A DNA stretch of 64,000 bases from Falsiroseomonas sp051860665 (GCF_051860665.1 NZ_JBHYDM010000021.1:16216-80215), one strand, 5' to 3'; numbered from the stretch's first letter, positions 15,993 to 27,000 are shown. Numbers and translations: made by a program. The notes: generated from the sequence alone by a model not told the origin.

Positions 15993-16616
15993 ATGGACGC
16001 GAAGGTGCGTGCGGACTTTCGACCCCTGACGCGCCGACTGGATGACCTGGCGCGCAGCCAGGTGCCATTCGCGACGGCGCGCGCGCTGACCGACATGGCG
16101 CAGGCCGCCGCGGTGGCGAATCGCCGCGCGCTACCCAGCGTCTTCGACCGGCCAACACCTTTCACCCGCAACAGCATCGCGGCGACGCCGGCGAAGAAGA
16201 GCAACCTGGTCGCGCGTGTCTTCGTGAAGGATCGCCAGGCCGAGTACCTGCAGCTGCAGGAGACGGGCGGCACGCGAAAGCCCGAGCCGTCGAAGCAGGG
16301 CGGCACCGGCAAGGGCCGGGCGCTTATCATGCCGAAGGCGATCGCGCGGAATGCGTTCGGCAATATCCCGCGCCGCGGCCTCGCCGCGCTGCAGCGCCGC
16401 AAGGACGTCTTCGTCGGCAAGACGGCGTCCGGCGCCGGCGGCTTCTTTCGGCGCCTGGCCAGCGGCGCCCTGCAACCGCTCGCGCTGTTCATCGGCCAGG
16501 CCCGCTACAAGCCGCGCTTCGGCTTCCGAGATCGCGCGATCAAGGTCGCCCAGGCCACCATGACGCCGGCCTTCCGGCAGGCGCTCGCGAAGGCCATGGC
16601 CACGGCACGGCGCTGA
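15993..16616 (+). CDS. Phage structural-type hypothetical protein (minor tail Z-like?)
   Basis: 207 aa, basic, starting MDAKVRADFRPLTRRLDDLA. The segment ATARALTDMAQAAAVANRRA then FTRNSIAATPAKKSNLVARV and YLQLQETGGTRKP resembles minor tail protein Z/gp10-like proteins, in which AL..TA....R.......F.VR....P....K.NL...V is common. It sits just before terminase, so it could be a neck or tail-completion protein. Assignment is tentative. Confidence 0.5.
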   Translation: MDAKVRADFRPLTRRLDDLARSQVPFATARALTDMAQAAAVANRRALPSVFDRPTPFTRNSIAATPAKKSNLVARVFVKDRQAEYLQLQETGGTRKPEPSKQGGTGKGRALIMPKAIARNAFGNIPRRGLAALQRRKDVFVGKTASGAGGFFRRLASGALQPLALFIGQARYKPRFGFRDRAIKVAQATMTPAFRQALAKAMATARR

Positions 16617-16620
16617 GCCT

Positions 16621-16941
16621 CTATCCGGCCTTCGCGCCTTTGTACCCGTACTGCTCGAGCCTCTTGCGCGCCTTCGCTAGCTCCTCTTCTTCGAAGAGTG
16701 AGTGCCACTCCGGGTGATCGATCACCATGGCTTCGACCGTGAGGTCTAACCGCCCCCTCTCCCATAGGGCCGTGTAGCCGTCCGACACGTTGGGTTCATT
16801 GATGAGCTGCTTCGCGGTCCGAAGGCCACGCTTATCGAGCAGCATGCCGAGGAATATGGTGGCGTTGTACTTCGCCTCCGAGCGCGCCCGCTTGTAGATG
16901 TTCATCATCGCAGCATCGAATCGCTCTTCGAGCGTGGGCAT
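16621..16941 (-). CDS. Conserved 106-aa protein of unknown function (cargo)
   Basis: From ATG 16941: MPTLEERFDAAMMNIYKRAR, then KYNATIFLGMLLDKRGLRTA, NVSDGYTALWERGRLDLTVE, HPEWHSLFEEEELAKARKRL. I recall near-identical small proteins from many unrelated bacteria, usually near mobile DNA, without a known function. It is on the minus strand between plus-strand late genes and has a lower GC content than its neighbours, as expected for a moron. No catalytic motif is evident. Confidence 0.65.
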   Translation of the reverse strand: MPTLEERFDAAMMNIYKRARSEAKYNATIFLGMLLDKRGLRTAKQLINEPNVSDGYTALWERGRLDLTVEAMVIDHPEWHSLFEEEELAKARKRLEQYGYKGAKAG

Positions 16942-17067
16942 GCCATTTCTCCCAGGCGTGGCGCTGGCCGAGACCTTCCACGAGAGAGGAAGCGTCTTCG
17001 ACCGCTCCGTCAATTGCCTTGCGGGGGGCGCCTCACCTCTGCCGACAACAGAGGGGAGTGCAGCCTA

Positions 17068-17080
17068 CCCCCCCCCCCCC
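17068..17080 (+). repeat. Poly-C tract (13 C)
   Basis: A run of 13 cytosines in the intergenic region between the 106-aa cargo gene and the TerS-like gene. Such tracts are prone to slippage in vivo and to miscounting in sequencing, so the exact length may vary. Confidence 0.8.
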
Positions 17081-17160
17081 GGTCTGGGTCCTTCCTGCCC
17101 CCCACCCCCCGCACGGGATGCTTCGCACCCCGACGCATCCCCAGCTATGGGTGAAAAAAG

Positions 17161-17416
17161 GTGTCCGCACCCCTGTCCGCACCCCCGGAAGACGGCATCT
17201 CCATCCGCGAGTTCGCGCGGCGCGAAGGGTGCAGTGACCGGCTGGTGCGGCGCGCCGTCGAACAGGGTAAACTCCATGCGCTGTCGAACGGGAAGCTAAA
17301 TCCTGACCTCGTCGGAACCGGCTGGCGGCACGGCAATCGGCACCCCGCGGCAGGTGCGGACAGGGGTGCGGACACCGTGTCCGCAGTGTCCGCACCCCTG
17401 TCCGCACTGTCCGCAC
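17161..17416. repeat. 22-bp repeat in three copies with nonamer arrays; candidate cos/pac region
   Basis: The same 22-bp sequence is present at 17161-17182 and 17386-17407 in direct orientation and at 17354-17375 inverted, all exact. The last two form a perfect 22-bp inverted repeat around a 10-bp spacer. Each 22-mer contains two TGTCCGCAC nonamers; further copies lie at 17378 (last base changed) and 17408, eight in total. They fall in the start and linker of the TerS-like gene, where many phages keep the packaging recognition site. Confidence 0.75.
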
Positions 17417-17853
17417 CCGCCGAGGCGCTCGAGCCGCAGCCGCAGGGCGGCGCACTGCGGCGCCGCCGCCGGCGCGCCGAGCCCGATGCCGAGGACGAAT
17501 CCCTCGACCTCGACGCCTTCGCCCGCCGCGTCCTCGCCGGCGACGCCCCCGACCTGGCGCAGTCCGAGAAGGTCAAAGCCGCCGCCGCCGCGCTCAAGGG
17601 CATGGTCGCGGCCCGCAAGGCCGCGGGCGCCGTCATCGACATCGAGCTCGCCGAGCAGGTCCTCTTCAACTGCGCACGTGCGGCGCGCGATGCCTGGCTG
17701 AACTGGCCGGCCCGGGTCGGGCCGCTGCTGGCCGCCGACCTCAACCTCGAGGCGGATCGCGTCTCCGAGGCCCTGACCCGCTATGTCCACGAGCAGCTCG
17801 AGGAGCTCGGCGAGCCCGAAGCCGATTTCACCGCACCCGGCGAGCCCGACTGA
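17161..17853 (+). CDS. Terminase small subunit-like DNA-binding protein
   Basis: 230 aa from GTG 17161. N-terminal HTH (ISIREFARREGCSDRLVRRA), a Ser/Ala/Pro linker encoded by nucleotide repeats, then a helical C-terminal half (EKVKAAAAALKGMVAARKAA ... RVSEALTRYVHEQLEELG). It directly precedes and overlaps the GpA-type terminase gene by 71 bp, the position of lambda Nu1. Expected role: recognition of the packaging site and recruitment of the large subunit. The start codon lies inside a 22-bp repeat; no strong Shine-Dalgarno is visible, so the start is somewhat uncertain. Confidence 0.75.
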   Translation: MSAPLSAPPEDGISIREFARREGCSDRLVRRAVEQGKLHALSNGKLNPDLVGTGWRHGNRHPAAGADRGADTVSAVSAPLSALSAPAEALEPQPQGGALRRRRRRAEPDAEDESLDLDAFARRVLAGDAPDLAQSEKVKAAAAALKGMVAARKAAGAVIDIELAEQVLFNCARAARDAWLNWPARVGPLLAADLNLEADRVSEALTRYVHEQLEELGEPEADFTAPGEPD

Positions 17854-19882
17854 CCGCCTCGCCCGTGCCTGGCGCCGCGGCCTGACCCCGCCGCCGCGGA
17901 TCTCCGTGCCCGAATGGGCCGACCGCTACCGGCACCTCGCCAAGGGTGCCGGCTCTCGCTCCGGCCGCTGGCGCACCGCGACCGTCGAGGTGGCGCGCGG
18001 ACCGATGCTCGCGGTGACGGAACCGGGCGTGCACACCATCAGCGCCATGGTCTGCACCCAGCTGATGAAGACTGCGCTGCTGGAGAACGTCTTCGGCTAC
18101 TTCGCCCATCTCGACCCGTGCCCCATATTGCTGCTGCAGCCGAAGGAGGCCGCGGCCGAGCAGTTCTCGAAGGAGCGCATTACGCCCATGGTGCGCGCCA
18201 CGCCGGTGCTGCGCGATCTGGTCGGCTCGTCGAAGACCCGAAACGCCGAGGAGACGCTTCTCTTCAAGAGCTTCCCCGGCGGCTTCCTGGCGCTTGCCGG
18301 CGCCGGCTCGCCCGACAACTTGGCGCGCCGCCCCATCCGGGTGCTGCTCTGCGACGAGGTCGACAAATACGTCGTCACCCGCGAGGGCGAGCCGATCGAC
18401 ATCGCTGAGGAGCGCCTCGCCAGCTTCGACCTGAACTGGCTGTCGCTGCGCGCCTGTTCGCCGACCGTCGAGGGCAGCAGCCGCATTGAGGCGGCGGAGG
18501 CCGCCAGCGACCAGCGCCGCGCCTCCCTGGCCTGCCCGCATTGCGCTCATCGGCAGTTCCTGGACTTCTTCCGTCACGTCCATTGGGACAAGCCGGGGGG
18601 CGTTCACCGGCCAGAGACGGCGCGGATCTACTGCGAGGCCTGCGGTACCGGCTGGAGCGAGGGCGACCGCCTGCGGGCGCTCGCCACGGCCCGGTGGCAC
18701 CAGACGCGGCCCTTCACCTGCTGCGGCGAGCGCCAGGCGCCCCTGGACGCCTACGAGGCCCGCTGGCGCGCCCTGCCAAAGCAGGGCGGCACGGAGGCCG
18801 CGGTGGAGGCCACATGGCAGTGGTGGGCCGGCCGGCGCCACGCCGTCTACCGTGCCACCTGCCGGCACTGCGGCACCTGGGCGGTGCCGAACAAGCATGC
18901 GGGGTTCCAGGCCTCGAAGCTCTACTCGCCCTGGCAGCGCGACAAGCCGGCTGACGTTGCGGCGAAGTGGCTGGCGGCGCAGGGCGATGAAGAGAAGCTG
19001 CAGGTCTGGTGGAACACCCAGGCGGCCAGGCCCTACCGCCAGCACACCGGCAAGGCGCTGGCGCTGGATGCGCTGATCCGCCGCGCGAAGAACTGGCCCG
19101 GGGTGGTGCCGGAGGGTGTGGCGGTGCTGACCGCCGGCCTCGACGTGCAGCAGGATTGCGTGGTGCTGGAGCTGGTGGGCTGGGGCCACCACGAGGAATC
19201 CTGGTCCATCGCCTATGAGGTCTTCGAGGGCGACCCCGGCAGCCATGCGCTGTGGGACCAGGTCGACGCCTATCTGCTGCAGCGCTTCCACCGCGATGAC
19301 GGCCGTCCCTTCGCGATTGAGGCTGCCTGCATCGACACCGGCGGCCACCACACCCAGAAGGTCTACGCCTTCTGCAAGGCGCGGCTGGGCCGGAAGATCT
19401 GGGGCATCAAGGGAGAGAGCGCGCAGAAGGGGGCGCGCAACCCGGTCTGGCCGACCAAGCGGCCGACGCCGGCGCACAAGGCGAGCTACCGACCGATCAT
19501 CCTGGGCGTGAACAGCGCGAAGGACGTGATCCGCAACCGCCTGGCGTTGGAGGAGCCCGGACCGGGCTTCATGCATGTGCCGGCGACGCGGGATCTCGGC
19601 TGGTACCAGCAGTTGACGGCGGAGCGGCTGATCACGTTGAAGTCCGGGGTAAGCCGGTACCGGGTGTGGGAGCCGATCCCGGGACGGCGGAACGAGGCGC
19701 TGGACTGCCGGGTCTATGCCTATGGCGCGCTGTGCGGGCTGCTGCACTTCGGGCTGCAGCTGAACCGGCGGGCGGATCTGGTGGCGGTAGCGTATCGCGA
19801 ACCGAGGGTTGAGCAGGCCGTCCAGACACAACCTGCACCTATCCTCCAGATCAAACCGCGTTCTGGGCGATGGTTAAGCTAA
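17783..19882 (+). CDS. terL: Terminase large subunit, lambda GpA family
   Basis: 699 aa. ATPase region: VEVARGPMLAVTEPGVHTIS, a GpA-type Walker A segment (MVCTQLMKTALLENVFGY), ILLLQPKEAAAEQFSKERI and Walker B VLLCDEVDKY. Two Cys-rich zinc-like segments follow (CPHCAHRQF ... CEACGTGW; CRHCGTW). The nuclease region has GLDVQQDCVVLELVGWG and CIDTGGHHTQKVYAF. Role: ATP-driven packaging and end cutting; GpA relatives usually cut cohesive ends. It is the last late gene before the STAND cargo and ends with a normal-looking SGRWLS tail. Confidence 0.92.
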   Translation: MSTSSSRSSASPKPISPHPASPTDRLARAWRRGLTPPPRISVPEWADRYRHLAKGAGSRSGRWRTATVEVARGPMLAVTEPGVHTISAMVCTQLMKTALLENVFGYFAHLDPCPILLLQPKEAAAEQFSKERITPMVRATPVLRDLVGSSKTRNAEETLLFKSFPGGFLALAGAGSPDNLARRPIRVLLCDEVDKYVVTREGEPIDIAEERLASFDLNWLSLRACSPTVEGSSRIEAAEAASDQRRASLACPHCAHRQFLDFFRHVHWDKPGGVHRPETARIYCEACGTGWSEGDRLRALATARWHQTRPFTCCGERQAPLDAYEARWRALPKQGGTEAAVEATWQWWAGRRHAVYRATCRHCGTWAVPNKHAGFQASKLYSPWQRDKPADVAAKWLAAQGDEEKLQVWWNTQAARPYRQHTGKALALDALIRRAKNWPGVVPEGVAVLTAGLDVQQDCVVLELVGWGHHEESWSIAYEVFEGDPGSHALWDQVDAYLLQRFHRDDGRPFAIEAACIDTGGHHTQKVYAFCKARLGRKIWGIKGESAQKGARNPVWPTKRPTPAHKASYRPIILGVNSAKDVIRNRLALEEPGPGFMHVPATRDLGWYQQLTAERLITLKSGVSRYRVWEPIPGRRNEALDCRVYAYGALCGLLHFGLQLNRRADLVAVAYREPRVEQAVQTQPAPILQIKPRSGRWLS

Positions 19883-20150
19883 ATCGTGGTTCGACTGAAG
19901 GAACGATCGCCCGCATCCGACCAGATGCGGCCTTCGTGCTCTGGCCGCCGCGTTGAATCTTGAAATCAATGCGTACACGCTCGCAAGCATCACACAAGTG
20001 GCGGCTCAGCGCCCGAAGCTTTCGCAGTGATCGGCTAGGTTGAGGAATAGCTTCGTCAGTACGACGGCGTCGCGCCTGCACGATGGCTACATCGCGTGGC
20101 CAGGCGGCCGCGTTTTCACCACTTCACAGGCCATGCGCGCTGCCTCCCTG

Positions 20151-20186
20151 CTGCTGTGAGCGCGTCAAGGGCCGCGCTCACAGCAG
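20151..20186 (-). terminator. Strong hairpin after the STAND cargo operon
   Basis: A perfect 14-bp inverted repeat (CTGCTGTGAGCGCG / CGCGCTCACAGCAG) around an 8-nt loop, ending 9 bp past the stop of the 298-aa gene. It has no U-tract in either direction. It is well placed to protect the terL side from cargo transcription or vice versa. The rest of 19883-20195 shows no gene. Confidence 0.6.
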
Positions 20187-20195
20187 GAGGGAACT

Positions 20196-21092
20196 TCAGT
20201 CCCGCCCGGCCCCCGCTTTCCAGGCGTCGACAAGGCGTCCGAACTCGGTTTGGAGACGCTCCAGCGCCTCAGTGACCTGCTCCTCCGGTCGCCATGCCTC
20301 CGGCGGGATATCCTCAGGATCGCCAAAAATCTCCTGCTGCGGGTCGTCCCCTGTCCGCGGCGATTCGTCGGCTGCGCATTCTGAGAGCGGATCAACGCTG
20401 TCGAGGCCCACCGACGCTTCCTGCCCTCTGTCATGGCCAGAGGGGCTCGCGGAGCCGACAAACTTGAGGCGGATCAGGGATGCTAGATTACTGGGTGTCT
20501 CAGGCGTAATGGCCGCCGCCCACCAGGCGAGTTGCTCGCGCAGGTCAAGTTCCTCGGGCGACAGGGCGGCCTCCTCGGCGGGCGCCACCTCGCGCACCGC
20601 TCCGGCCCGCGTCAGGAGAATGCCACCGACAACGACCCTCGCCATGCTGTCGAAGAGGTCCGCTAGCAATCCTTCGAGTCCTCCTCGGCCGCGGTGGGGA
20701 AACCAGGGGCTACGGTCTGCCCGCAGGCCAGCGAGCAGGTCGATAGCCTCTCGGCAAGAACCAAGCGGATCAGCCGCCTCGTGCAGATCATGGCGGCGTT
20801 CCCATAGACGCAGGATTAGGTCCGCTGCGCGCTCCTTCGCTCCCGCCTTCGCGTCGCCGCTCGCGGCTTCCGCCTCAGCGATGATTTCGGCCAGATGGTG
20901 AGCCATCCAGCGCTCCAGCGTCGCGCTCCGATCATCGAGGTCAAGATTGCAGACGAGCGCTCGACCAAGATCCAAAATGTCCTTCTGCGATATCGAGGGT
21001 TCCGTCGGCGGCGAGCCGGTAGAGCCTGTCAAACCGTTCCTGCGGCGGGTCGACGTCTTCCTCGCCAGCGTATCGTCGGGTTCTGCGGCCAC
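20196..21092 (-). CDS. Partner protein of the STAND nuclease
   Basis: 298 aa from GTG 21092, which has GGAGG about 9 nt upstream; a shorter start near residue 35 is possible. Mainly helical: DILDLGRALVCNLDLDDRSA, TLERWMAHHLAEIIAEAEAA, KERAADLILRLWERR. The C-terminal third is acidic and Pro-rich, ending in EEQVTEALERLQTEFGRLV. It overlaps the large gene's 3' end by 152 bp in a different frame, so the two are surely co-expressed. Small helical partners also accompany some Avs systems. Function unknown. Confidence 0.65.
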   Translation of the reverse strand: MAAEPDDTLARKTSTRRRNGLTGSTGSPPTEPSISQKDILDLGRALVCNLDLDDRSATLERWMAHHLAEIIAEAEAASGDAKAGAKERAADLILRLWERRHDLHEAADPLGSCREAIDLLAGLRADRSPWFPHRGRGGLEGLLADLFDSMARVVVGGILLTRAGAVREVAPAEEAALSPEELDLREQLAWWAAAITPETPSNLASLIRLKFVGSASPSGHDRGQEASVGLDSVDPLSECAADESPRTGDDPQQEIFGDPEDIPPEAWRPEEQVTEALERLQTEFGRLVDAWKAGAGRD

Positions 21093-24000
21093 GGCGCCTT
21101 ACCTCCACCTCGATAATCAGATCCAGTCTCTCGTGCTGTAGGAACTCTTGAAGCTGCTCACCATGCGCCAGCAGCCTCCAGCCTGCCGAGCAGATATCGG
21201 ACTCATACTGTTCGTCATCCCGGACTTTTTCTCCCCACGCTTCAAAGACAAACATGGGCTTGGTCGCACCGGGGCGCGACCATCGTGCTGCCCCGGAAGC
21301 GTCCCGTATGAGGCCGCTTGCATTGAAGACGCGCGCGCCGGGCGCCATCATGACGTAACGTGCCTGGCCACGGAACGGATCGTGCTCGTCGATACCGTCG
21401 CCCCGATCAGGGCGGACGAGCCACCCTAGAAGCTGATAAGGCGGATCGCCGAACTCGAACTCACCCTCCCCCTCCAGAGGCAGTTTGTAATCCCAAGAAT
21501 CGTCGATAGTCTGCAGCGCCCTCAGCAGCGCGGGGGCTGTCGAAGGGTCAACAAGTGCGCTGGCGACAACGCCTTCTTGGTAGCGATCGGGGCCAGTCGT
21601 CTCCTCGTGGCCAGCTACCGTGACGTAGCCCTCGCGCTCAGGCGGGATCATAACCACCTGGTGATCCGACTCACGGACCGCAGCAACCCACTCTGCAAGT
21701 GGTTCTGAGGCAAGCGTCCAATGTCGTGAGTGCAGCGGCACAGGCACACGCAGTTCTGCTGCCCACAGGGGAGGCTCCGCCAACTGCTCCCGCAGAACCT
21801 TATAGTCGAGGGCGTGAAAGTCATCCGGCTCGCCTTCCGCCAGTGGCACTGACTTCACCAGCTCGCCTGCAGCACACCACATAGCGTGCCACTCGAGATG
21901 GGTGCGTAGGTCTTCAATGATGGGCCGGGATCCCTGCCTGTGCCTGTAGGCCGAGTATTCACGATCTTGCCGCAGCCTCCACGGCAGCAGAGGTGCGGAG
22001 CGCACACTCTCTTCGGGCCAACCCCAGACATCCACAATCCAACGTTCGGCAATGTCGAGGAATTGGGCGCCAACGGGCTCGGCAAATGCGTACCAAAAGG
22101 GTGCGTACCAGTTCTTGACCGTGTCCATTCCGTCAAAGCCGAAACGGCGGCCTTCACGCGATCGCACGCGGTACGCGTCCTCGCGTGAATATCGGTTCTC
22201 CGCTTTGACGGCGGGCAGCGCCGACCTGTTCACCGCGGCAAGCTCGACGGCCTCCTGCGGAGATATGGGCAATGAGCAGGCAGCCACCAGCTTCAAGCAA
22301 GCGTCTCTTGCAAAAGCGCGAAGAAGAAGGTGAGGAAATTGGTCGTCAAGCGCCATAGCCATTAGAGCCGAAGCGGCTGCAACTACCTTGTCGGGACGCT
22401 CGGCGGCGACGCGGTCGAGCGTGACGGTGGCCCATAGCCTAGCCGCTAGCGGATAGTATGCGGGCGGCGGGCCGGAAAACTCGAACTCCTCGAGCCGTCC
22501 GAACGCCCGCACGAAGCCGTTGACGGATCGAAGGTCGCCGGTACGGGAAATGCGAAGCACCGCATGTGCGGCCCGCCACCGGATGCGGATGTCGGGGCAT
22601 CCCAACTTTGCCATTAGAAAGCGGCCTATGGCGCCGCCTGAGTCCTCGGGAATCCCTTGTGGCGACACACGCTCCAGGTCGACGTGCCGGATCCGCGAAG
22701 CGAGACGGTCGACGTACCACTCGAGCAGGGAAGCAACGGATGGCGCCGGAAGTAGATCTGCGATGAGCCCGACGTGCCCAATTAGTGCCTCAGGCCCAAG
22801 GGCTTCGACGTGCGCCTGCACGGCCCCAAGCAAAAAGTCGCGCCGGTCGTCGTGGTCCATCCCCGTCCTGGCGAGCAACGGGTTGATCTCGTCCGTACCG
22901 TAAGGCAGCCCCGGAGCCAGGGCAGGAAGCAAGTCCCGAAGCAAGCCTGGCAGCGACTTTTCGCACCAAGCGTTCACCGCTGGGTTGTCCCAGGCGCCTA
23001 GGGTCTCGATCAGCGCCTTGGCCAGCTCCGCGTCCCCGTACTCCTCACCAAGGGCGGCGACCGCATCCAGGTGGCGCGTACGTAACCGTAATGGAACGAC
23101 AGCCCTGGCATCCGAAAGGATTGACCTAAGAGGTACGTAGACTGGTGCCTCTCTAGCTCGCGCTGATTGCCTGATCATGCGTATGGCCGCGGCAAGGGTC
23201 GCGCTGTTGGTCGTCACCTCAGGGGTCCATGCATACGCAGCGGCCCCCGCGTCGCCCTGACGCGGCTCAGCCACGCAGGATTCCTTCCGAGGGGGCACCA
23301 GCCCTTGCCTGAACCGCTCCCGGTCGACGAGGGCCCGGGCCAGCTGCCCAATCTCGCCCTCAGGCGCCGACCGAATGTTTTCCGAGGCATCCGGCCGGCC
23401 TGGACGGAGAAGCATATCCCGGGCGGCCTCCTCGCGGAGCGCCCACTGAGTTACCGCCGGTAGCCCTAGCGACGCACGGAGGCTCTCCTCTACCAGATCG
23501 TGGTCAGTCTCTAGGCACAGGGAAAGCCCTGCGACCTCGCCCGGCGTGAGGCAGCCGTCTACCAAGCCGATCCTAAGCACCGATGGTAACGTTTCTCCAA
23601 GCTCGACAAGACCCCGCGCCTCCCATCGCGAGGCGGCGGCGAGCGCGATTGGCTGGTCCAGCCTCGCCAGAGCCGTACTGGCCTCTGGCCAAGGGAAGTG
23701 GTCGTCACCCTCAAGCCGCACGGCCGCGTCGGCAACCACCTCGCCGAGGCGTAGGGCCATTGCGCGCCTGTCAGGCACTGCCCTGCAGGCGTGCCGGACC
23801 AGCTTTTCGACGAGGATGAGCTGACCGCGGATCTCGGTGTCGAGTTCGCCCGCGGCAGTCACGGCCATCTGGAAAACAGCCCCAGCGTCTTCTGGGCTGA
23901 TGGGCCCGAGGAGACGCGCATGTGCAACTAGGCTTTCCGATTTGGATTGGGACCCGAGCCGCAAGTCGCGCGTCGCCGATGCGGAGGACACGAGCGATGT

Positions 24001-27000
24001 GATGAGGGAGTCGTGGAGCTCTGGCCGCAGCGAAAGCCGCGACACTAGGGCTGCGTCCGGGACAGCCTCGCCTCCGGTCCAGGCGCCGTAGACCGCCATT
24101 GCCACCTCGCGGAGCGTGCCTGGTACGTGACCCGCCGCTAGCAGTGTCAAAAGATTCCGCGCCACGAAGGACCGCGTGACATTAAGGCCGGGCTCGCGAT
24201 CTAGCCGCCACCTCTCTTGTTCAAGCGATCTCGTGGCAATCCGGAGAGCGACAATGGCACCGTCGCCAACGTCCAGCCCAGCGAGGGCGCAGGACACGGC
24301 GGCGTAAGAGGGGAATATAATCCGAGCCAAGTCCACCATCTCACGGTCGTGGCGCTCTGAGTAATCGTTGCTTGAGGCCCGGCTTTTTCCTTCCTTCGCC
24401 ACCTCTCGCCGCGGCTCGAAGACGTCCGATGCCTTGGGACGACGTCCGGACCTCGCCTCCAGCAGCGCATAAGCGCGGAAAACCGCATCGAGCCGCAACG
24501 AGTTCGAGGCGTGGTGGCGATCGATGCGTCGCCTGTCAGCCTGGAGCAGGCGGGTAAGGATTACGTCGACGGCCCTGCACGCCGGAGCCCGCGCGGTGAG
24601 GATCTCGCAGCCCGTGAGCAGCAGATCGATGAGGCGCGCGGGTCGTGCATCCCGCTCCAGGTAATTGTCGAGGTCTTTACCGCCTTGCAGCAGCCGGGAA
24701 AGGCGTAGCAGCCCGGCTTCTAGGGCCGCTTCATCCACGTCCCGACCCGCTAGGGCCAGCGGAACACGGAGGAAGGCACCAGCCAGCGGTCCCAGTTGGC
24801 CTGATGCAAGGAGTGCCTCCAGATCGGCCATCCGGCCGTCGGCGATAAGTCTGGGAGGCAACTGCAGCGCGACGTCAGCGTGCACGCTGCGCGGCGACCA
24901 ACGCTTAAGCTGCCGCAGGGCGGCGACAGGACCGCGCATTTTCAGTGCAGCTTCAATGTCTGCCGCCACGGCCTCAGAATCGATTGGCCACGGCCTCGAT
25001 CGCTCCGGCACATCTTGGCGGGTCAGCTGCCTCGCCTGGTTCCAAGCAGCGATGGCGCGACGGTCCTCTCGGTACGAGAGTGCGTCACCGCGCTCGGCGT
25101 GCACAACGAGCCGGTGATACAGGAGGCGGCCGTGGCCCCACCGGTAGTCGGGATCGGATAGCAGGAGCCGACCCACGGTGTCGGCGGCGAACCGGGCGGC
25201 AAGGTCAGGGTTACCAGCGAGTAGATTCTGGAGCGCCTCGTCCTTTCGGTGGCCTTCTGCCCCAATCAGCAAGTAGCGCAGAGCCCTGGACGGCTCCCCT
25301 GCGGCTCGCGACGCAGCAACAGCTAGGCTCAGTCGTTGAACCTCTACCTCTCGCTTCTGGATCGGGTCTCTCACCGCTGATGGCACCGGCTCCCGCTCGA
25401 CTAAGTCGAGCAACTCCTTGAAGTACTCTGCAGCTGCCAATGCCGGGGCGAGCTGAATTGCTGCGTACGCGTCGGTTGCAGCTCGTGACAGGAGCCAGAT
25501 TACTGCTCGCTTCCGCACTCCTGCGAGCTCCGGCTTGCCGCGCTCACGGACGAAGGTCTCGAAGTCCTCGTCTGCAAGTGCCGCGGCGTTCCCATCGAGA
25601 CGCACGCCGGGTGCGAGGTCGCGGCAGACATCCCGGACCTGGTGTTCATTCGTCTCGAGCACAGCTGCCAATGCGGCAAGCGGAACCGGTCGGGCGAGCG
25701 CGATTAGGCCTGCACAGACAGCGCCAACCTCTCCAGCGCCGCCGTTCTTGGCGATCGCCTCGCGGAAGCGCTCCTCAAAGACCGCGTCAAGCGACTTGCC
25801 GGGGCGTAGTCGGGCAAGCGGAGCGTCTCTGTCCTCTGCACCACCCTCGAACGCATAGGCCTGCACCCTCGGGATGCCGCCGGATAGTGCGTGAAACTCG
25901 TCAATCCACTCCGGGCTGTGGGCCGTCCCGCGGCGTTGATACACAAATTCCGCTGTCTCTCCCAGTTCGAAAGCCGGAAGGAACGACGTCAGGTAGTTAT
26001 CGGGCAGCCCAAGCAAATCCAGGCGCCCGGTGCGGGCGGTTACGATGAACCGAACGTTCGCAGGGAGCGACTTCAACAGGACAAAGTCGTGCACGAACGA
26101 CGGCTCCTGCAAAGGTCGCTCGCGGGCTGCCGTGACGGAGTTGTCCGCTGCATCGACTGCCACGACCAGAAGCGCATCGGAACTGCGGGCCGCAAGCACT
26201 GTCGCGGCCCGACGGAGCCGCTCCATGAACATTCGCGGGAAGTCCGTTGCGCCGTGGCGACGCAGAAGCAAAGGCAGGCGGAGGCGCGCTGCAATCTCGT
26301 TTGCTAGCTGGGTGAACGCGTCCGCTGGGTGGTGTCGGAGCTCGGACGGCTCAAGGTAGCGACCGCCGCCGTAGCAGTCGAAAATCACTATCAGCGACCC
26401 CTCCGGCAGATCGTTCTCGATCTGCCGGAGGGCAGTGGTTTTGCCGACGCCGCCCTCGCCGTGGACGCAGACGAACTGCTTATCGGCGAGGAAGCGGCTT
26501 GCCTGGTCGACAGCGGCGCGCCGCACGATCTTGTCCGTGGGCTTTAAGTCGGGTGGGCAAGGGAACAGTGCGTGGCGGTCGGACGCCCCGAGTGCTTGTA
26601 GCATAACGCCCTCCCGCGTGATTGGGGAGCGGTCGTGCTCCGGCAGCATGCGCTGGCGGACAAACTGCCGTAGCATGAGCGTGTCGGCTCGCGCATCGTC
26701 GTCGGACCACTCCGCCATAGCGCGCAGCACCCGATCCTCTAGCGCAAACCGGGAGCCGGTGCTGGAGACCAGGTCGATGCAGGCGGCGAACTCGCGGAAC
26801 TGATCGGCTGTCAGGCCTGACGCTTGAAGAAGCTTCGCTTCATCGGTCTTGTCGTTCCCTTGAGGCATGGACGCGGTAGCGGAGGGATCCGCGGCCGACC
26901 GATCGAACGCCAACTTTAGCTCAGGGGCGATCGGCTGGTTAGTGACGAGCGCGACCTCCGGTGGAGGCTTACCTGGCCGGAGCGCGCTCATCTCTAGCCA

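Noticed and set aside
17828..19831. Long open frame (667 codons) on the minus strand opposite terL
   Set aside because: Shadow of the GC-rich terL frame; composition is Arg/Gly/His-rich without domains, while the plus strand has clear GpA motifs.
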